DNA of 64,000 bases. Source: Puffinus mauretanicus (taxonomy: Eukaryota; Chordata; Aves; Procellariiformes; Procellariidae). The notes under the pieces were generated by a model. The model was not told the origin of the DNA. It made no database searches and saw only the letters and a program-made list of their open reading frames with translations. Of this stretch, positions 25,284-40,200 are shown piece after piece. How positions within the stretch are numbered: position 1 is the first letter of the stretch; each line of letters begins with the position of its first letter. The DNA lies in NCBI GenBank assembly GCA_023333565.1, contig JAJKFH010001164.1, forward strand, positions 847,598 through 911,597. The letters run 5' to 3'. The position numbers and the translations under genes were made by a program.

Positions 25284-28200
25284 CTGAAAAATGAACACAA
25301 ATAAGAAAGATATAAATGACATATAGGTATGTCATAATATTTTACATACATGAAATGCAAAGTATAGGAAAAAGAAAAAAAAGGGGACAGCAGAGGACTG
25401 ACTGAAAAGTAGTGATATGCTAAAGATAGCCTTGGTTTTTACCTCTCACCATATGTGTTTGATAGCAAACGGCGAGACAACAGAAAGATTGACCAAGTAA
25501 TTTGGACAGTGAAATAAAAATATTACTACATAGACACTTAAAACCAAACACAAGGCAACATACCATTCAGATGCTAAGTTCACTAAAAAAGCACCGTTGC
25601 TTGTCAGAAATGTAACAAAGACAGCTGAATAATGAACCAGGCTGGAAATAAAAAGCTGGTGATCTTTATAGTCTCTAAGTCATTACTCTTTGTGTTAACT
25701 CATAGGTTATCTCCATCTTCTTGGCAGGAACCTTCAAGATTAATTATGATAAAATGTGCAGATTTGTTAACCTACCAGTTGTCAGAGAATCTAGATATTA
25801 CGCAGTCTATTACCTTCTCACAGATCCCAGAATCATGGCGCTTCAGTTTACGTTTGGCTCTTACGTCACTAGTTTGAGTTGTGTCTTTACCCGTTTCATA
25901 GGAAATCTGCCTGCTAGCAAGTCTGGAGAACATACTGGGGCTATCAGTTTCTGTGTCAGTACAGCCCTAAAATGAATACAGCAAAAACAATCACACTAGG
26001 TTCCTTAGACTTCCATCCAGTTTGCCCTGTGAGAATCAGTTTTACCTAGACAGAAATTGTAAAAGAGAGAGACATTGTATAAAAGACATTTCACAAAAGT
26101 TATGCCATGTATGACTTCATAAAATCTTTGTTTATAAGAGGTACAAACAAAACTATCAAGTCTGTTGAGTCTAAAATTTGGCTTACTTTTTTTTTTCTTT
26201 TCTCCACAGGTTGCACTGCAAATTTCAAACAAAATAGTGTTTTATTATAGTCTATTGTTGAAATTTCTGTGATGCATCTCATAGCTCTGAGGAGACAGTG
26301 TTTCCATAGTAGTATCCAATTAGGAAGCACAGGTGTTTGGAGGAATTAGGGCCAAAGTTTCCAAAGTGGCTTGGGTGGAATCAGAAATAAATAGAAGGAA
26401 ATGTCTGGGGACTGCAGAATCACTGCTTTAGAAACATTTTGTTCCATAAAGGAGCCCTGATTTTATAAACTTTGTTCCAATTAAAGGGAAAACAAAACAA
26501 AAAAAAAACCAAAACCCCCAACTCAACAGAATTTCCTAGAAGTTAAAAATTCTGTTCCTTTTCCTCACTCTGTCAGCCTTTTCACTACAATGAGGAAGAA
26601 TCACAGAATTCCATAGATTATAGTAAAAGAATGAAACAGCTAATGGGGTTGTGATGAGCAGCTCATGGCAAACCAGCCTATTTTCTGTTTGACAGTGTAC
26701 CTTGCCTTAAAATGGGGGAACATAACAGTGCGATTTACTTACTTAAGTATTTTCATGCAGCAAGGGTTTTTCATAAACAGTCTATGTACTTTGGATGTAG
26801 CGTCCATCAGATGAGAGTATATAATTGCTTGAAAATACTCAAAGCAATTATTGATACTTTCAATATTTGATACTTTCAATTATTGATACTTTCATAAACT
26901 TTCCCCGGGGAAGAAAATAAAAATAAGAGGTGTAGAAAAACATGAACTTCGATGGAACTGGAGAAATTGGCTTGATTAATCTGTTACTATTGAGAGAGAA
27001 TCCCAGTTAGTGATGCTATACCAGAATTTTAATACATAACAGACTGATTGCTCTAAGGAGGATCAGGATCATTTTTTCTGTGTAACTGTGGGGAAGGATA
27101 AGGGGAACACAGAAGAAGGGGAAGGAAAAATTAATTTGGAACAGTGACAATCAATTATTTTCAGAAGCAGCTTTCTAACTATTGGGAAGCAATGATGAAG
27201 ATGAGTCTACAGAGTGAAGTGTCTCCAGACTGAAGTGTCTCCATGGAAGATTTTTTAGAAGAGCTTAACAAAATATCCAAGAGGACAATCTAAACATATG
27301 TTTTCCTGCTGAAGCACAAGAGGTTGGGGTAGGCTATTTTCTGGATCCCAACATTTTAAAAAATGTGTAGTGTGCTTCCCATTCCATCCATAGAGTATAT
27401 TAGCACTTACAGTCCCATTTGATTGAATTTTAAAATGGAAGCAACTTTATTTTCGGAGCATCTGTTCTGGAGCTTGGCTCCTTTTCATTGCAAAGAACTG
27501 ACTGGAAATTGTTTCTTTAGGATTTTCCAAGGTGCAGAGCATCTTTGCATCCACAGGAGTACAAAAAAAAATCATAAAGATAAGTTATTGGCTTACAGTT
27601 TGATGACCAGCCTTGACATAAAATACATGGCAGCATATGTACTGTCTTTTTTGCGTGGTGAGTGTGTGTCTGGAAACCTTACAGCTTAATTGAGCCACAT
27701 ATGGTGCAAAAAAACCCGAAATAAATTATCAGTGAACATCGAAGCAGTTTTATTTGATTGTTTTAAACCTGAGCCCTTCTTTCTGCTCTGTACTTCAGCT
27801 AAACTGGTATTACTTACTAATAAATCAGAGCATTCTATGGTCAAATCAAATAGTTAAGGAAGTCATACATTCTCGTCAGAAAATCTTGACTCTATCATTG
27901 TTCTGGACAAGATCCAGACTTACTCAAGGCTTATAGAAAATTCCACACTGAAGCATGCCAATTGCTTGGAATTTTTTACTTTAGATAATTTGCATTCTCC
28001 ATTCCACTGTTTTACCTCGAGTATTAAGAGCTGCTTTCCTAAGCAAAAAGAATTGTTGAATTGTTTGTATGGTTCCCCTTCCCCAGCACTGATAGTAGTA
28101 CAAGAACTGAAGGAGTCTGTTGGTTTTTTTAAGAATCAGGATTCACAATGTAAGAGATGCAATAAAAAATGTTCCTTTTTATTAACCAGTTTTAAAACCT

Positions 28201-31200
28201 TCCACCTGAATGGTGGCTACTAGCCAGAAGAATTTAATTTTGATTGGACTGAGAAGTCAAAAGAATATAGAGTACAAAGAAACTGAAAGGTCACTGTTAA
28301 AAACAACTGTCACAATTCAGCGCTTGGCTGAATTAGGTACAATTATTACCTTGACTATGAAAAAGAATCACCAAGAAAATTATGGCTTTTCATATATTTG
28401 GAGATTTCATTTAAAACAATTGCAATGAACTAACTAATGTGCTTAGTTAGTTAGTTAGTAATGTAACTTTGGGTTGCAAGAGAAAGCCTAAGATGCCAAA
28501 TATTTGCTCTGTTTCCAGCTGCTATGCAAAACATTTGGTTACACTTAGACTGGCAGAAGGAATCTGTTGAGGTCTTCTGTGAGAATGATTCTGTAATGGA
28601 TTTAGTGATTTGTCTAAATCTGATGATTAATATGTTTCCAAATACAGCCGACTTCACTTTCAGAAAGCATTATCTGTTTCATTACAACCTTGCTTTCACT
28701 AGAGAACTATTTAGTGACCAGCAGTTTCTTTTTTGTGTGTGTCCAGACTCCAAACCTGTGGTCAGACAAGTACATCCTAGAAGTATGATCATACTTTAAA
28801 GAGAGCTCTGACTCTAAGCTTCCCTTACTTTCTAAAATCCCTGTTGTTCCATCTTTCCACTCTTCCTTCAGTGTCACAAACCATCAAGAATACAAAGATT
28901 TACATTTTGCTTTTACACTTCAGCCTTCTGTCTTTTATTTCACTTTGTCCCTCTACTTTCTTTGGAGCTCTTGTAGTGAGCACCATAATGCATTTCATCT
29001 AAAGAATCTACCACTTTGAAGGACTCTATATGAAAATGAATTACTTTGCAATTAAAAATGGATGTATGGGAAGTGTCTCTCTTACTGATTCACTGTCAGA
29101 GAAAGAAGACAGTCGCCTTTTTCCTTTCTGCAGCCCACTTAGCTCAGAAGACTGGCTGGTCACGGTCGCTCGTCTGGAGGAGGGATAACTGCTGAAAGAC
29201 CGTGAGTCTTTAGGAGAAACTCTCAGCAGGGATCCAAGGCAAGGAACATATGTTGCAATGGCTGTTCTAATGGATGAGAGGTAGAACCAGTCAGATTTTG
29301 TCTGTTAGCACAAAATTTCAGTCATCATAAACAATGCATTTATTCAGAGAGATGAACTAATGCTGTATGCACTGGAAAATTACTGGGTACAAAAAGAGTT
29401 TTCCAGATATCCAATATCTCATACACAATCACTCTGCAAGATCACTTATTCACAGTTTTCTGCAGAACTCAAATTTATTGCTTGGCAGGGATAAGGGCAT
29501 TAAAGTATAACTCTTCAAACTGAAGGGAGCTATTAAAATGATGTTTTATCTGCTTTCAGCTTAATCAGGGCAAAAATAAAATTCAGTCCCTTTAAACTGA
29601 ACCTTGCAGAAGTACCACATAATGGATTATTTTAATCTTCTCCTAAGCAGCTATTCTAGCTTCCTCTTACACATCTGTTTGCCGGCTACCTGTAGAGTTG
29701 TACAAAATGTGCAGTTATATTACAGTATTTCTTTCCTCATATGCAGCGTAAGGAAACTCTTTTGCCTAGCTTTCCTCTTCCTCCACTTAGATGTTCATGC
29801 CCATCTCTTCTCTATCCAGTTCCCCAGTAGTTCTTTGTAAAGGGTGAAATAACAGCATATATATGGCTTTGCTGCCATCCATCAGATCTCACAGCCTGCA
29901 TCTGAACCTGATATAGTCATGACCCTGGATATTACAATTCAGAAGAAATAGTATCTGAAATCTGAAAGCTTGAAGAAAGGTGGGGAGGATGCACAAAATA
30001 GGGAAGAGGTGGATTGACTAACTGAATTGCATCTCTCACTGGCCTGATTAATTTAACAAACTGCTATTTGCAACACTGGCAAATGTCTGCATCTCTCATG
30101 AAGGTAGTTAAAAAATTGATGGTGCTTTCCTTTGAGTGGGAAGGTCTCTATCTTTTATCATGCAATCTGTAAGTACAGATCAGTATCCATAAACACCTCT
30201 AACTCCCATCTGCATAGTAATTTGTTCCAAGTACAAATTCCACTGACATTTATATGGCATTGAGAAGTTTTCTTGGGGTGGGCAAGGCTGTCTTGCAGAG
30301 GTAAAATGAACAGGTGAAGCAGAGTTCAGGTACTAGTCCTAAAAGTGACAAAGTTTCTGTCTGATTTTCTTTGCTATATTAAACATAGCTTATAAGAGTG
30401 AACTTACCTGTATTTGGGGTGAGTGATGGCATAAATGATGGGGTTGTGGATGACAGAAGCTTTGGCAATCACAGCTGGTATGGAGTTCATGAAGGGAGTT
30501 AGGACATGGGAATACCTAGAGTAATGCAAATGCATTATATATTTAGTATTGAGTTCTATGTAGTCTATGCAGTTACACACTGACAAGACAATGCTTTATT
30601 AGTGCTCCAGAGAGAGTAAAAGGGGGAGTTCTGTACCCAAACAGTGATAGAACAAATTTTACATCCTTTGCCTGTGAAGATCAACACCAGCCTAATTGCA
30701 TTTCTGAGAAACATGATTTTCTTGGGGCTTCTCTTGCAGCACTTCACTACTATGACTCAGGATGGTGGTAATTCCCATGTTGTTTACCCTAGAGCCAAAG
30801 TCAGCCTGCAATAAGTGAATGAGCATTCATCAGAGTATCTATCTGTTCCAAACTCAGCAAATATACTTGCCGAGTAATATGTCACTAAATAGGTGTGCAG
30901 AATGAGGCATTATAGGGAAAGATAACTAACAAATCTATTTTCCTATTCAAACTTTATTTTTTGCCTGGTCTGAACTAAAAAGTGAAGGGGAAGTATTTTC
31001 AGGTGTCATATGTTATGCTCATGTGTTACTGTGACCATGCATATATGCAGGTGATGTGACTCTAAAGGATAAAAGAATTATGATTGATGTCTATCAGCCA
31101 TGGTGCTATCAGCCAGTTAATTTTTGAAGATAGCTTGAAGTAGCCGATAAGGCCTTGCTCAGAAGAAAGTCAATAGAACAGCTCAGACGAAAATAACAAT

Positions 31201-34200
31201 GACATTTCATAGTCAGTTTCTACCAGGCAAATTCTCCATTGACCTGCTTAGAGGCTATGAAGACCTGCACTGGTAGAAAGAGTTCTAAGTGAAATGGCCC
31301 GGTAAGACAGTCTTTCCTCCCAAGGATAACATCCTTTCTTTATCACTGCTCTTCTGAGAAGACAGTCTAAGCTCCCTCTTTCAATTAGCCTTGTATTCCT
31401 ATAATATTATGGGAGAAAACAGGTTTTCCTCTCAATCCTCTCTCAGAAGAAGGTCTTTCATACAAGTGCTGCAAACAAACAACAAAGAGGATTGCATAAG
31501 TAGGTGGCAGCTCATCTTCCTGGTGAAGAAATTTTTCATCATACTGTGGGAATATTTATGCTCTGTGATGAGATGGAAATGGTTTTGCCAATGGTAATAC
31601 AGGAATCATTTTGTCAGCCGCCTGAATGTTGAGTTGCCATTTCACCTCTAATTTAAGGCTTTTCTCTGATAAGCATGTTCTTCATATACAATTTTTAACA
31701 TGGTTTCTCCTAATTATACTTCTAAAGTATTGGTTAGAGGTGTGATTCTTCACAGAGTCTGGAGAACACACAACACTATGACCTTGCTGGAATGGAGGTT
31801 TTGACCCTGACATGAGAGAGAGTGCTTTGGTAAGACTGGTGGAGAGTTCCACTAACAGAAACAAACAATGACAAAGGCTTTCGTTTAAGCTAACCATTCC
31901 CAGAAAATACAACCTGTAGACCAACAATATTAGTGAGCATGACGGTGTGCTAGCTCAGTATTCCCCATCCAAAATAGTTTCTAAAGGAATTAAGGTTCTT
32001 CCTTCATTTTGTGTATGTTGTTGCTCTGTCAGATGAGTTGTCTTTAGTCCAAGACTATAGCCGCAGATTCTATGTCTTCCTCCCATATGTGGCATGCAGT
32101 GATTTTATCTGAGTTCATTGTAATAAACATCCACAGAAGGCCTCCAGACTTGGTCTATTAATCTCTGAAAAATCCCAGAGGATTGCCTAAAAGGCATAGT
32201 TCAGAAATGGACAAAAAGCTGAATGAAGCTGTGTTGCTCACTGGATGTCTTCATGAGCAAAATTTGCAAATGCTCATTTATCATATACTGTAGAGTTATA
32301 AAATTGTCCATTTGTTCAGATTTTTGTCAGTGTGAGACATGGGCTAGAAGACAAGTTCAGCAGGCACTTGATCATCCTAAAGTAGATGCTGAATCGTATG
32401 GGACAGCCTGACAGTTCTACATAGCTAAAATGCTTAGCTTAAAGCATCTCCTAATTTTTTTGGGGGGGGGTTATCTTAGAGCAAGTAGTGCTGCAAGGTA
32501 GCTGTGCTGCATTTCTTTGTCTTATTGCTCTCCTCTGTCTCTAGCTGGTCACATATCACCAGTGGTGGGTGACCAGTATCTAAGTCCCCCTGCGATAGGA
32601 AACGGGACACTGGGACACATCCTAAGGATTTGTGTTTCTGAGTGAGGAACCTGTTTACCTTCATGGAGAAAATGTTTGCTGCTGCTTGGAATTGCCCCTC
32701 TGGATACAAAGGGAGAGAATCCTCTTCTTTTAGTATTTTTTCTTCTTAAGAGTAGGATTTTAGAAGTGCTATCTTTAGGAAGCTCCCTTCCTAAGCTATG
32801 TTTGATAAGAGGCCCTGCAGTGGCCTCTTCCTTAGATGTGCCACAAAAATCACCCTGCCTCCCAAAATGCTCCATCATAAGTAAATTTATTCTGTGTGTC
32901 AATTTTAGGAAAACCTAATTTTTATTTCTGACTTGAAAAATACAAATAGAAGTGTTTTGTACTGTCATAGGAGTCTTCCACTTGAGGATTTGCAGTTGAC
33001 AAGACTTTCTAAAACAGATAGTCACAACCATTTTACAAAGACTAAACTGAAGCAAGGGAAAATTCACATGTTAACATGGGAGAAATATCCACATGGAGCC
33101 AAGGCATCCAGACTCCCAGTCTGTTACTTGGACTGGATTGTATCAAGTATCTGGATTGTATCTATAGCCTGGTGTCAAGCTATGTACAGATACTGTATTA
33201 ATAGTATCATGCTTTTGTGGAATTACTGTATAAAATGCTGACAATTAAATAGATAAAGAACATGCTTAGATGATTTATATTTATGACCTTTTATATCCAG
33301 CACCAAAAAGCTCCCCAATGCAAGTATATACTAATTTTGATCTTGCTTATGCATGTGAGGAATTTCAGCAGTTTGATGTAACACAAGAAAATGAATAGAC
33401 TTTTGTAAGTAAAAGAAGTGGAAAAAGAAGAGAGAATCAACCCCTGGCTAGATCTTTTTGGGCCCCTTATTTAGCATTTTGGTGCTAAATAAAGTTCACA
33501 TAGTTCAAATATCCTAGCATAGAGAACCTGCATTCAGAAATCATCAGCACAGTAATGTTATGTTGCCAGTAATAACCTTCCAGTTTTCTTTTTTTTTTTT
33601 TACTTTTTTTTTTTTAAGTCAAACTAAGAAAAAATCACAGTTAGCATGTGCCTCATTTGTTAAATGTCACTCCTAAATACGTGAATGTTTTGGATGCACT
33701 TCAGGCATTAAACTTGACAGGTAGTTTTGACTTTGATCTGTCTTTTACAATTTCACACCTTTTGCTTTCACTGGATATTCCTTTGCTGATACATTCATAA
33801 TTACCCAGCAAAAGCTACCAGAGCAACAACAGAGTATGGTGACCAGGAAATGACATAAAGCAAGATGACAATCAGTGCAATTTTGGCCATCTTCCACTCA
33901 TTTTTCATCCTCTGATACTGTTTCTGGAACTCTTTACTTCCATGTTTGCATCCAAATGTCTGAATAGACCTAGGGGAAATAAACATACAACAGCAAAAAA
34001 AGGAGGTAGGGAATTGCGCAAATAGCTTCATAAAATGGGGCAATAATTACTCTTATGCTAGTTTATGCTAAAAGTCATGCACTTTTAATATGTTAATATA
34101 TGTATGTGACTGGTCCTTCACAATTCAATGCACTTTTGTTAACACTAATCAATCGCAAAATTCACATGTGCTTCAGTGAAGAAAATAGTCCTGTACCTGA

Positions 34201-37200
34201 AGAATTTCCACATAAATCAGGTATTCAAGCCGATTGAACAACGCTATATTAAATATAGTTAGAGGAGTCTGTGCTTCCCTAGGTCCGATTTTGGTACCTT
34301 ACTCTTACCTGAGCTATGTGACTACATGTGCTGATATCTACAGGACAGATATCTACAGATTACAAATGTAGTGGCAGACATTGGCCTTTATTTTTACAAC
34401 AATAGTTTTTGTTTCAGAGACCTGTGATTAGATGTTTTACCTCTTTTTCGCCCTTTGTCAAACATGGAATTTGTAGTTTAATTCCATCTATTTCTCTGTG
34501 GAATAGTTGTTCATACACTGTTTTTGGGTGTCTCTTATGTCCCTTTAGTATTTCTTTTGGTTGTTTAATTTCTGTAGTCCTTCATCCTTCAGATTTCTCT
34601 TGCTGCTACGCATATCCTTTTCCTCATCATTAGACAATATACTGAACAACTCTGGCTTAAATTCAGGAATGGCCCTTCTAAGGATCATACTTCTTACCAT
34701 GTTGACTATTGACAGAATTCCTGTTTAGTATCCTGTCTCAGTCATGCATACAAATTAAAAGTGAAAAACTTCCCAATTTTCTTCTGTTAGTTTTAAGAAA
34801 TTAAGCAAATTTACTAAAGCTAGTTTTAAGAAAATAGCAGTCACTTAAACAGAAGGATAAAAACTTAAGATTGTTGGCTGCTTACTTATTGGCCTTCCTG
34901 ATAGCCTCAAATATAAAGACATAGCTGTATATGATAGCAATCAAAGGAATGAAAAAGACGAAGCAGAAAAGCAGCATCGTGTAGGCGCGGACTGATGGTG
35001 TGAAAGTCATGTAGTCCCAGGAACAGGAAGTCAGCAGACCCTCGGGAACATACGCACCTAGAAAGAAAGACAGGAGAAGATATAAGCCACAAAGTGGTTC
35101 TTATTCTGAGTGCAGAAGTTAGAAAAGGTACTCAGAATAACATGGGATTTAGTCCTATTCTCTTAGAGGGAAAAAGAGGTTAAAAGGATACACGATTCTT
35201 TGTTTAAAGCATCTCTTTTTATTTTCTTTTACTCTGTTGCCCTGTTGTATTTATGTTTAGCAGTCTAAGACTTCAGATCGGAAAACTGAATAATTTTTTT
35301 TTTTCAGTTCCTGAATATTGTTTAAAGCTCAACATAGTCAAAGGGTATCTCTCCAAATACTTCAGTGGGCCTTGGATTAGACCTGTATTGTTTTTAAATA
35401 TCTCCATTTCCTATCAAATTGCTGCCTTCCCAATGAGAGAAATGACACTGATTGCGATAGCTACTACTTTTTTAAGCTTGTGCAGATAAGAGAAATTTAG
35501 TGTGCAAAGGAGAGAGATTTATTGTGCGGATCAAATTAATTTTGTCATGAAGTAAAGTTGAGTACAAGTAAAAAAAAATCATACATACATAATAATCTGC
35601 CTGAAATAAAATATAATCTCCTTAAAGGAACTGTGTCAAGCTGTTAAGTAAAGACATCGTCAACACCAATGTTTGTTACCTTTGTATTTTGATTTTCACT
35701 GTTTACAGTGATATTTTCTGTTGAACTCTTAAAAATATTGCACCAGATGTGCTTAGATGCATCTAATTACCATTTGAGAGTTGGTACTCTCATATGTGGG
35801 TACTATTAGAATCTAATTACAAGATAACAACACCCTTCAAGCAATTATTCCACCTTCTCCAATTAAGAATCTAGAATCTAAGACTATATTGTTATTTTGT
35901 TGTTCTAACAGCTCCTCATTCAACTAAAGGCTGCTTCTCCCAGTATTGCAGTTTCCCTGCTTAAACATGCTTCATGTTTATGGGGGACCAGAATGACAAT
36001 AACAAGACAATAATAAAAATCTGCTGAAATTCTACTCAGGAATTGAGTTGGTTGCAGCATCCTGTGGAAAAATAAAACGTTGCTATGTTCTCAGCTGAGC
36101 TGACACATTCTCTTCTGGAAGTAGGGAACACAATAATGGGCTGGGGTTTTGAATGATGAATTCACTCTAAACTACTGACTGAAACTGGTGACTCATAGGA
36201 AACAAATTAATGGTAGTGAGGCAGATTCAAATGAGGAAGAATAATAGAAACACTCTTTGTTACAAGTTGCAAGGATCAAGATGCTGTATGTGTGTTCCAA
36301 TTTGCAGGCATAAAATTCACATTTACGAAAGCAAATTAGTTAATTATTACTAAATGCCATCCTTATTGGAAGCCTTAGTGAATATACCAACAAGCTGAAT
36401 GGAGAACGTGACTAACACCTAGTGCAATTTGCCCATCTAGAACACAGTCAAGACTTACTGAAGATGTACCTGCACAAAATACTCAGACTGTATTCCTCTT
36501 TTATGTGAATAAAGAAATTTAGATTGACACTACTATCTTACACAGCAGCTTTGGGGAGGGAAAAAGTCATCAGAAAAAACACAAATATATTTGTTCCACT
36601 TTTATATTGTTGAATTTGGTTCAACAGAACTAGGTATGGGATAATAGGCAGGTGCATCCTTAATAAATTTTGGCCTTGATTTTATCTACTGTTCTTTATT
36701 CAGTAAGTAATGAGCTTAAAGAAAAGTGCCATTGTTGTATAATATGCTGTAATACACACTGGATTTTTTTTCTTTTGATTAGAGATCTTTAGTTTCAATA
36801 CGTTTTAAGTTTTCTTCAAATTGGTTTATTCAAGCCTAATATGCAAGCCATTGAATTCAGCCTTCTTCTACACCTGTAACTGGTCTTTAATCCAATACTA
36901 TGAGGGAAAAAAACTTATTCTGTTTCACTTACTCCATCCAAAGAAGGGTGGGAGGCTCCAAGCCAAAGAGTACATCCAGACTCCTACCAGGATTATTAGG
37001 GCCTTCTTCTTAGACGTCACTCCAACAGAAGCCAGAGGTTTTGTGATGACAAAATATCTGTCCAAGGCAATCACCATCAAAGTGATCATAGATGTAATGC
37101 CAAAAAGAGCTCCGCAGAAGGCATACAGCTCACAGCCTTTCAATGAAGATGACAGAAGTAGCAGTGAAATTAATCTACCCATGCTAATTAATTTCTGGGA

Positions 37201-40200
37201 GAGTTCAAGTCTGTGTTTCCTGTGAACTAATATCTTCTGGAATTTGTAAAGCAATGGAACTTCAGTTTTCCTGCAGTTGTAATGCTATTTCAAAGCTGCT
37301 GTCTGTCTTGCTAATTACATTATCCATGGAGATAAACTTCAAAGATTTTGTTTGCTTGAATTGCTGGAGACAGTGATACTTAACATATTTTCACTCATTG
37401 ATTTCTGATGTTTCTAGTGGGATCATTTCAGCAGCCCATTAATATCTTGTTTAACTCCAGTTTTGCTGCAGCTCCTGTAGAAATAGCTGTTTTACTTAAC
37501 AACAGATTATAGCTATTTTAATATCATGGAACCATTTATATCTCAAGGTCAGTATAACTGGAGTAAATATGCAGACTATGAATATATTAATGAGTGATTT
37601 TAATTATTCAAACAACCTAATGTTTAGAAGCAGGGGTTTGGTTTTTTATTTTAACATGTATGCAATTAAACACTTCATGGAACTACAAAAAGTATGGTTT
37701 TGGTAATCAGAGATCAAAATAGCAATATTACTTCTCTGACCTTCCTCTCTAACAATACCTGTTCAAGAGGCAAAGACTACTCTTCATCTTACTACAGTTA
37801 TAGAGGAAGAATGAAAGCACCTTCATTCCACATTTTCTTACCGCACAGGAAATGTTCAGTTAATATCTCTGTTGTGAAAACTCACTTTTGCCAGGCTTTC
37901 TTGCCTCACTTTGTCCGGTGCAAGTCCCAGAGCTGGTTTTTTAGAAGAGCTATTAAGCTGGTGTGTTGGGGGGTGGTCATAGGACTCTGCCAGTAACTAA
38001 GTTATGAGATGATTGGGGAAGAATGCTGGCAAGAAGACTAGTCCTGTGCCTTACGTTGCCAATGTTGCCTTTGTATCTCATATATGTAATTTTCCTCTCC
38101 ATGGTGGGAATGTATTCATTGCACATAGACAAAAATGTTCAAAGAGATATTTGTGTCAACTTTGAAACAATGTTTCAAACTGTACCTGAGGATAAGGAAA
38201 TAGTAGATTAACTGCCACTATGGTAAGAATAATAGGATAAGGAAATAGTAGATTAACTGCCACTATGGTAAGAACATACTTAGTGATTTCTTAGAAAGAT
38301 AGATATATACAAACCTTTCTCACCAAAAATCCAGCGTTTGTGGAGGCTGTTGGTGAAAAAAACTGGAGACTGCGTAAGGGACATCAGGAAGTCACTAATA
38401 GCTAGATTGGTGATGAATATGTTGGCTGGAGTCTGAAGGCTCCTACTCCTACAAAGATGAGAAGGAATGTTGCTAAAACACTGCTGCACTGTTAATTACA
38501 TTGTTACTCTTTCCTGCGAGCCTTGGCAGTTTCACAAATACCAGGGCACACTACATAGCAAGCTAGAGCAGAGTGCTTCTCACTTCCCTCACGAGAGAAC
38601 ATGAGCAAGGCTCAGTTTTACACATTTATACTCCTGTGCACTTTAGAGGATTGTTTTGATAACCAGCTCAGTGATGGGGATAAATCATATTGTTCTTTAA
38701 ATATTCTGACCCAGTGCACTGCATGTCCATGATTAACAGGAAATTAAAGTTGATGCACTCTATGGATTTGCTGGATCTGGGTCATGTTAAGCAGGGGGAG
38801 GGGAGCGCATTTTCCACTGCTGATGAGATCAACAGCGACTTCCAAATACGGGGATTAAGCAAACTCACTATGTACCACATCAAGCATTTTGTTTTACATC
38901 AACTCTTCTCTGTGACACTCATTTCACTGGCCCAGACACTGACTTTAAAGAGAGCAATAGCCAGCCTTCAGTGTATCCTGCCTGTATATGTTATTCATAG
39001 TATTATAGTACAGTGTTTTAAAGGGTACATATAAAAGCTCAACTGAGAGCTCCTCAGTTTGTGGCTCAGTGTAACTTTTTAGCTCCTTTCTCAAGTTTTC
39101 ACTCTTCGACACAATTGAAAAATACCAGAATAAATGATGGGTTCTTTGCACTGATCCAGAATCAATCACTAGGACTACTGTCCCCTATCTGTCAATTTAG
39201 GAGCAGGGAGATATTATTAGTAGATGGTTATGGGCCACTTGTGTTTGTTCAGTAGTCTGCAAAGTTACTGAACATATTTCTATTTCAGACAGCTGGCTGT
39301 TTGCCATTACTTGAGACCGCTTTATAGGCATCTGATGTGTTCTCCAAACTTCTGATGTACTTGTTACTTTGCTATCAGTATCCCTTTCTGTCTTCATGAT
39401 ATCCTCAAATGAAGATAAGCTGTGTCCTCCAGTGGAACTGCAACTGCGATGACTGGATTTCCTGTATGGGACCAGCCAAACAGCGAAGCTAGCTCATGTA
39501 CTTCATCCTCACATATCTGGTCTGCATGCCAACACCTCTTCTGGTCTTAAGGCCATGTCATTCACACTTAAGTGTTGGTATATACTCTGAATGCACATAC
39601 TGAAACCTACCATTTAATGCATCACATAAACATAGGCTTGAGACCCAGACTACTTTCGTCCAGACTCCAGTGATTTAAGTTATCACAGCCGAATTATCAT
39701 ATAATTGCTATTATTTTGCTTTATTACAGTAGTGCCTAAAGACCAATCATGAAGTAGAAGCTCACTGGCCTGGCTCACATCATGCCAATGCTCTGCCCCA
39801 GTATGACAAAACAGAAACAGGATGAGTGAACAGGAATGGTGAAAATATGACATTGGTGTCAGAGACCCAATTTCCTTCAGATATAAAAGTTGGCATGTGG
39901 CTTTAGTTAAAAGCAAATAAGCCAAGTGTTAGAAAATGTGAAAACGTGGCCAGTAAGGTACAGAGGGGTAAAAGAAACTAAGTAGCAAGCAGCAGGAGAA
40001 AGGAGACATTTAAAATAGAGAGGTATGTGGGAGAGACAGGTGCAAAACATCCCATCGGTCCAGTGCAGACAGTTCAACCAGTACAAAAAAATTCACTGGA
40101 AAGTTTCTGCTTTGGCTGCTTTTCTGTTGCTTGGCATATCTGGGTGATTCTTTGCAATTTTGCTAACAATTTTGCTATGGCTTTGATTAATGGGAAGAAG

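Noticed and set aside
26595..26630. Possible reversed CR1 terminal repeat (AATCACAGAATTCCATAG)
   Set aside because: The match stops after one repeat-like unit, and the following sequence does not resemble CR1.
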